DNA from: Sinorhizobium sp.
Lineage (GTDB): Bacteria; Pseudomonadota; Alphaproteobacteria; Rhizobiales; Rhizobiaceae
Length of the DNA stretch: 7,921 nucleotides
Direction of reading: 5' to 3'
Assembly: GCA_031178305.1 (NCBI GenBank)
Contig: JAPSJG010000160.1
Span: 1-7,921 of the forward strand
How positions within the stretch are numbered: the first letter of the stretch is position 1; every line of letters starts with the position of its first letter. The notes under the pieces are model-generated. The model did not search any database, had not been told where the DNA came from, and was given only the letters and a program-made list of their open reading frames with translations. Below, piece after piece: positions 5,450 through 7,921 of this stretch. The position numbers were made by a program, and so were the translations under genes.

Positions 5450-7156
5450 ATGTCTGCAACAAACCCCACCCGTGATGATTTCGCCGCTCTTCTGGAAGAG
5501 TCCTTCGCCAAGACGGACCTCGCCGAAGGCTATGTCGCCAAGGGCGTCATCACGGCGATCGAAAAGGACGTCGCCATCGTCGACGTCGGCCTCAAAGTCG
5601 AAGGCCGCGTGCCGCTGAAGGAATTCGGCGCCAGGGCCAAGGACGGCTCGCTCAAGGTCGGCGATGAAGTCGAAGTCTATGTCGAGCGCATCGAAAACGC
5701 GCTCGGCGAAGCAGTGCTCTCGCGCGAGAAGGCTCGCCGCGAGGAAAGCTGGCAGCGCCTGGAAGTGAAGTTCGAAGCCGGCGAACGCGTCGAGGGCATC
5801 ATCTTCAATCAGGTCAAGGGCGGCTTCACCGTCGATCTCGACGGCGCCGTAGCCTTCCTGCCGCGTTCGCAGGTCGACATCCGTCCGATCCGCGACGTAA
5901 CGCCGCTGATGCACAACCCGCAGCCCTTCGAAATCCTGAAGATGGACAAGCGCCGCGGCAACATCGTCGTTTCGCGCCGCACGGTTCTCGAAGAGTCGCG
6001 CGCCGAGCAGCGTTCTGAAATCGTCCAGAACCTCGAGGAAGGCCAGGTTGTCGAGGGTGTCGTCAAGAACATCACCGACTACGGTGCGTTCGTCGACCTC
6101 GGCGGCATTGACGGCCTGTTGCACGTCACCGACATGGCATGGCGCCGCGTCAATCATCCGTCGGAGATCCTGAGCATCGGCCAGCAGGTCAAGGTTCAGA
6201 TCATCCGCATCAACCAGGAAACCCATCGCATCTCGCTCGGCATGAAGCAGCTCGAGTCCGATCCGTGGGATGGTATCGGTGCGAAGTATCCGGTCGGCAA
6301 GAAGATCACCGGTACGGTCACGAACATCACCGACTACGGTGCTTTCGTTGAGCTGGAGCCGGGCATCGAAGGCCTGATCCACATCTCCGAAATGTCCTGG
6401 ACCAAGAAGAACGTACATCCCGGCAAGATCCTGTCCACCAGCCAGGAAGTCGACGTGGTCGTTCTCGAAGTCGACCCGACCAAGCGCCGCATCTCGCTCG
6501 GCCTCAAGCAGACGCTCGAGAATCCGTGGCAGGCGTTCGCCCATAGCCATCCGGCCGGCACCGAAGTCGAAGGCGAAGTCAAGAACAAGACCGAATTCGG
6601 CCTGTTCATCGGTCTCGACGGCGATGTCGACGGCATGGTCCACCTCTCCGATCTCGACTGGAACCGTCCGGGCGAGCAGGTCATCGAGGAATACAACAAG
6701 GGCGATGTCGTCCGTGCTGTCGTTCTCGATGTGGACGTCGAGAAGGAGCGCATCTCGCTCGGCATCAAGCAGCTCGGCCGCGATGCGGTCGGTGAAGCTG
6801 CCGCTTCCGGCGAACTGCGCAAGAACGCCGTCGTTTCGGCCGAAGTCATCGGCGTCAATGATGGCGGTATCGAAGTGAGGCTCGTCAATCACGAGGACAT
6901 CACCTCGTTCATCCGCCGCGCGGACCTTTCGCGTGACCGCGACGAACAGCGTCCGGAGCGCTTCTCGGTCGGCCAGGTCGTCGACGCCCGCGTCACCAAC
7001 TTCTCCAAGAAGGACCGCAAGATTCAGCTGTCGATCAAGGCTCTGGAAATTGCGGAAGAGAAGGAAGCCGTCGCTCAGTTCGGCTCGTCCGACTCGGGCG
7101 CTTCGCTCGGCGACATCCTCGGTGCTGCGCTGAAGAACCGCCAGAGCAACGAATAA
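5450..7156 (+). CDS. rpsA: 30S ribosomal protein S1
   Basis: S1 is the large RNA-binding protein of the 30S subunit that captures and unfolds mRNA near the ribosome binding site. The 568-residue protein shows six S1 (OB-fold) repeats, roughly at 27-93, 111-177, 197-266, 282-353, 369-440 and 457-531. Repeats 3-5 are the most canonical, with NITDYGAFV (207-215 and 292-300), KTEFGLFIG (380-388) and the closing RISLG (260-264, 347-351, 434-438). The first two are divergent, as in E. coli S1 where they dock on the ribosome through S2, and the sixth is also divergent. A short acidic/alanine-rich tail follows from 532. The start ATG 5450 has AGGAG five bases upstream. The gene ends a cluster with aroA and cmk and is followed by an intrinsic terminator. 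Its own leader is unusually structured. Confidence 0.98.
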   Translation: MSATNPTRDDFAALLEESFAKTDLAEGYVAKGVITAIEKDVAIVDVGLKVEGRVPLKEFGARAKDGSLKVGDEVEVYVERIENALGEAVLSREKARREESWQRLEVKFEAGERVEGIIFNQVKGGFTVDLDGAVAFLPRSQVDIRPIRDVTPLMHNPQPFEILKMDKRRGNIVVSRRTVLEESRAEQRSEIVQNLEEGQVVEGVVKNITDYGAFVDLGGIDGLLHVTDMAWRRVNHPSEILSIGQQVKVQIIRINQETHRISLGMKQLESDPWDGIGAKYPVGKKITGTVTNITDYGAFVELEPGIEGLIHISEMSWTKKNVHPGKILSTSQEVDVVVLEVDPTKRRISLGLKQTLENPWQAFAHSHPAGTEVEGEVKNKTEFGLFIGLDGDVDGMVHLSDLDWNRPGEQVIEEYNKGDVVRAVVLDVDVEKERISLGIKQLGRDAVGEAAASGELRKNAVVSAEVIGVNDGGIEVRLVNHEDITSFIRRADLSRDRDEQRPERFSVGQVVDARVTNFSKKDRKIQLSIKALEIAEEKEAVAQFGSSDSGASLGDILGAALKNRQSNE

Positions 7157-7179
7157 TCCTCGTTGCACTGGAATGATCG

Positions 7180-7211
7180 AGCCCGCGGAGAGCGATTTCC
7201 GCGGGCTTTTT
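7180..7211 (+). terminator. Intrinsic terminator after rpsA
   Basis: A perfect 10-bp stem, AGCCCGCGGA (7180-7189) with TCCGCGGGCT (7198-7207), encloses an 8-nt loop and runs directly into five T residues (7207-7211). It lies 23 bases after the rpsA stop and should end the aroA-cmk-rpsA transcript. Confidence 0.93.
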
Positions 7212-7655
7212 CGTAGTTTCCACCACGGGGTGAGCGTTCCTTTCGGCTGATGTCCATTTCCCGCAAGTACTTATCCACTTCCCGATGATATCCGCTCGGC
7301 TCTGACCGTAATTAAGCCTTTGTTTAGCTACTGCCGCTTTGGTGGTGGTTGCGATTAGGATAGCCATTGCAACTTTCAAGGAAGCTGTCAGTGGCGATCT
7401 GGCAAGGCGAGCGACTGCATATTCGTTCGCATCGGCGGGATGATCCCGTTGAATCTCAAACCCGCATGGCTTCGAGAACCGGCTGACCGCGCTCGGCAAG
7501 ACGCGCGGCAGGGCAGTCGCGTGCTCTAGCTCTTCGGCTCTAGCTGCCGCATCGACGGACAGTCCTCCATCGCCCGGCGTCGGGGGGAGAGCGAACGGCG
7601 TGAATTCTTGATCTTCGGGGGCGACGCCTCCGCACACAGTTCAGAGGTGATTATA
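7212..7655. other. Intergenic region between rpsA terminator and the MCP gene
   Basis: About 440 bp carry no convincing gene; reading frames crossing it also run through the terminator or rpsA and look like shadows. It holds an AT-richer block (about 7309-7327), unusual against its surroundings, and a potential stem GCGGCAG (7505-7511) with CTGCCGC (7544-7550) enclosing two direct copies of GCTCTAGCT (7523-7531 and 7537-7545). I could not identify a clear -35/-10 pair or a sigma-54 site. The MCP promoter must lie somewhere here, and a small RNA is possible. Confidence 0.5.
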
Positions 7656-7921
7656 GTGAAACGGCCAAGTGTGAAATTGTCCCTCATCGGCTCCGCCGCC
7701 GGGATGGTCCTCTTAACCGCTGTCCTCTCCTGGGTATCCATCAGTTCGCTGTCCGAGATCGACGCCAACAGTGACGAGATCGTCGACAACTGGCTGCCGA
7801 GCATCGAGCGCTCGAAGGAAATGGATACGGCCCTTTCCGACCTGCGCGTGGCCTTCAACCGCCATATCCTAGCGTCGAACGAAGGCGAGGAACGCGCGGT
7901 CGAAAAGGCGATCGACGAGGG
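7656..7921 (+). CDS. Methyl-accepting chemotaxis protein, N-terminal part (partial)
   Basis: The frame starts at GTG 7656-7658 and runs off the right edge with 88 complete codons. GAGGTGA (7644-7650), a near-perfect Shine-Dalgarno sequence, lies five bases upstream and decides for this GTG over the in-frame GTG at 7647. The protein begins VKRPSVK, followed by one membrane-spanning segment (about residues 8-30). A periplasmic helical segment then contains NWLPSIERSKEMDTALSDLR and FNRHILASNEGEE. This is the pattern of the four-helix-bundle ligand-binding domain (4HB_MCP) of chemoreceptors, in which signals are passed to a cytoplasmic methylated domain and CheA. The cytoplasmic signalling domain lies outside the window, so a histidine kinase or diguanylate cyclase sharing the same sensor domain cannot be excluded. 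It is separated from rpsA by a terminator and is independently transcribed. Confidence 0.75.
   Translation, partial: MKRPSVKLSLIGSAAGMVLLTAVLSWVSISSLSEIDANSDEIVDNWLPSIERSKEMDTALSDLRVAFNRHILASNEGEERAVEKAIDE

Noticed and set aside
5399..7168. A 589-codon open frame on the minus strand opposite rpsA
   Set aside because: It mirrors the rpsA reading frame, is rich in Asp/Leu/Val repeats arising from the complement of S1 codons, and has no ribosome site. It is a GC-bias shadow.
7271..7279. TTATCCACT, an eight-of-nine match to a DnaA box
   Set aside because: A single imperfect copy with no neighbouring boxes or origin-type genes; expected by chance.
7035..7637. A 200-codon open frame on the minus strand over the rpsA end and intergenic region
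   Set aside because: It runs through the rpsA terminator and the rpsA 3' end, shows no domain, and its composition looks non-coding.

Overview
The window looks like a chromosomal segment from a Rhizobiaceae alphaproteobacterium of the Rhizobium/Agrobacterium/Sinorhizobium group. The DNA is GC-rich. The AroA protein is a class II EPSP synthase that, compared from memory, matches the Agrobacterium sp. CP4 enzyme at about nine residues in ten and has the same length (455 aa). The acidic FYDLN-family protein and the aroA-cmk-rpsA order also fit this group. I see no transposase, integrase, prophage or CRISPR array; this is core genome.

Layout. Positions 1-118 hold the 3' end of an unidentified + strand gene. 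It converges on two minus-strand membrane-protein genes: a TRIC/UPF0126 channel-like protein (131-766) and, upstream of it, a YdcF/SanA-type DUF218 protein (858-1649). A divergent intergenic region leads to a small secreted cupin protein (1792-2220, +). Next come a tRNA-Ala(GGC) gene (2293-2368, -) and the acidic FYDLN protein (2613-3002, -, GTG start). A divergent 281-bp region separates that gene from aroA (3284-4651, +), which overlaps cmk (4651-5289, +) by one base. A highly structured 160-bp spacer leads into rpsA (5450-7156, +), encoding ribosomal protein S1 with six S1 repeats. A textbook intrinsic terminator (7180-7211) closes this cluster. After about 440 bp without a gene, a methyl-accepting chemotaxis protein begins at a GTG codon (7656) and runs off the window.

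How the genes relate. aroA makes EPSP for aromatic amino acid synthesis, cmk recycles CMP/dCMP for nucleic acid synthesis, and rpsA loads mRNA on the ribosome. All three are growth-linked housekeeping functions, and cmk-rpsA linkage is ancient (also seen in E. coli). They probably share transcription, with extra control at the cmk-rpsA junction.

Most interesting point. The cmk-rpsA spacer is almost entirely accounted for by RNA structure: a 17-bp hairpin starting on the cmk stop codon, a second long stem-loop three bases later, a 7-nt bulge complementary to a downstream segment (possible pseudoknot), and a duplicated Shine-Dalgarno element facing one anti-SD segment. It resembles an autoregulatory S1 leader. 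I do not know of a described alphaproteobacterial one, but this rests on one sequence and my own pairing. A second point is that AroA carries Gly at position 100, where the glyphosate-tolerant CP4 enzyme has Ala.
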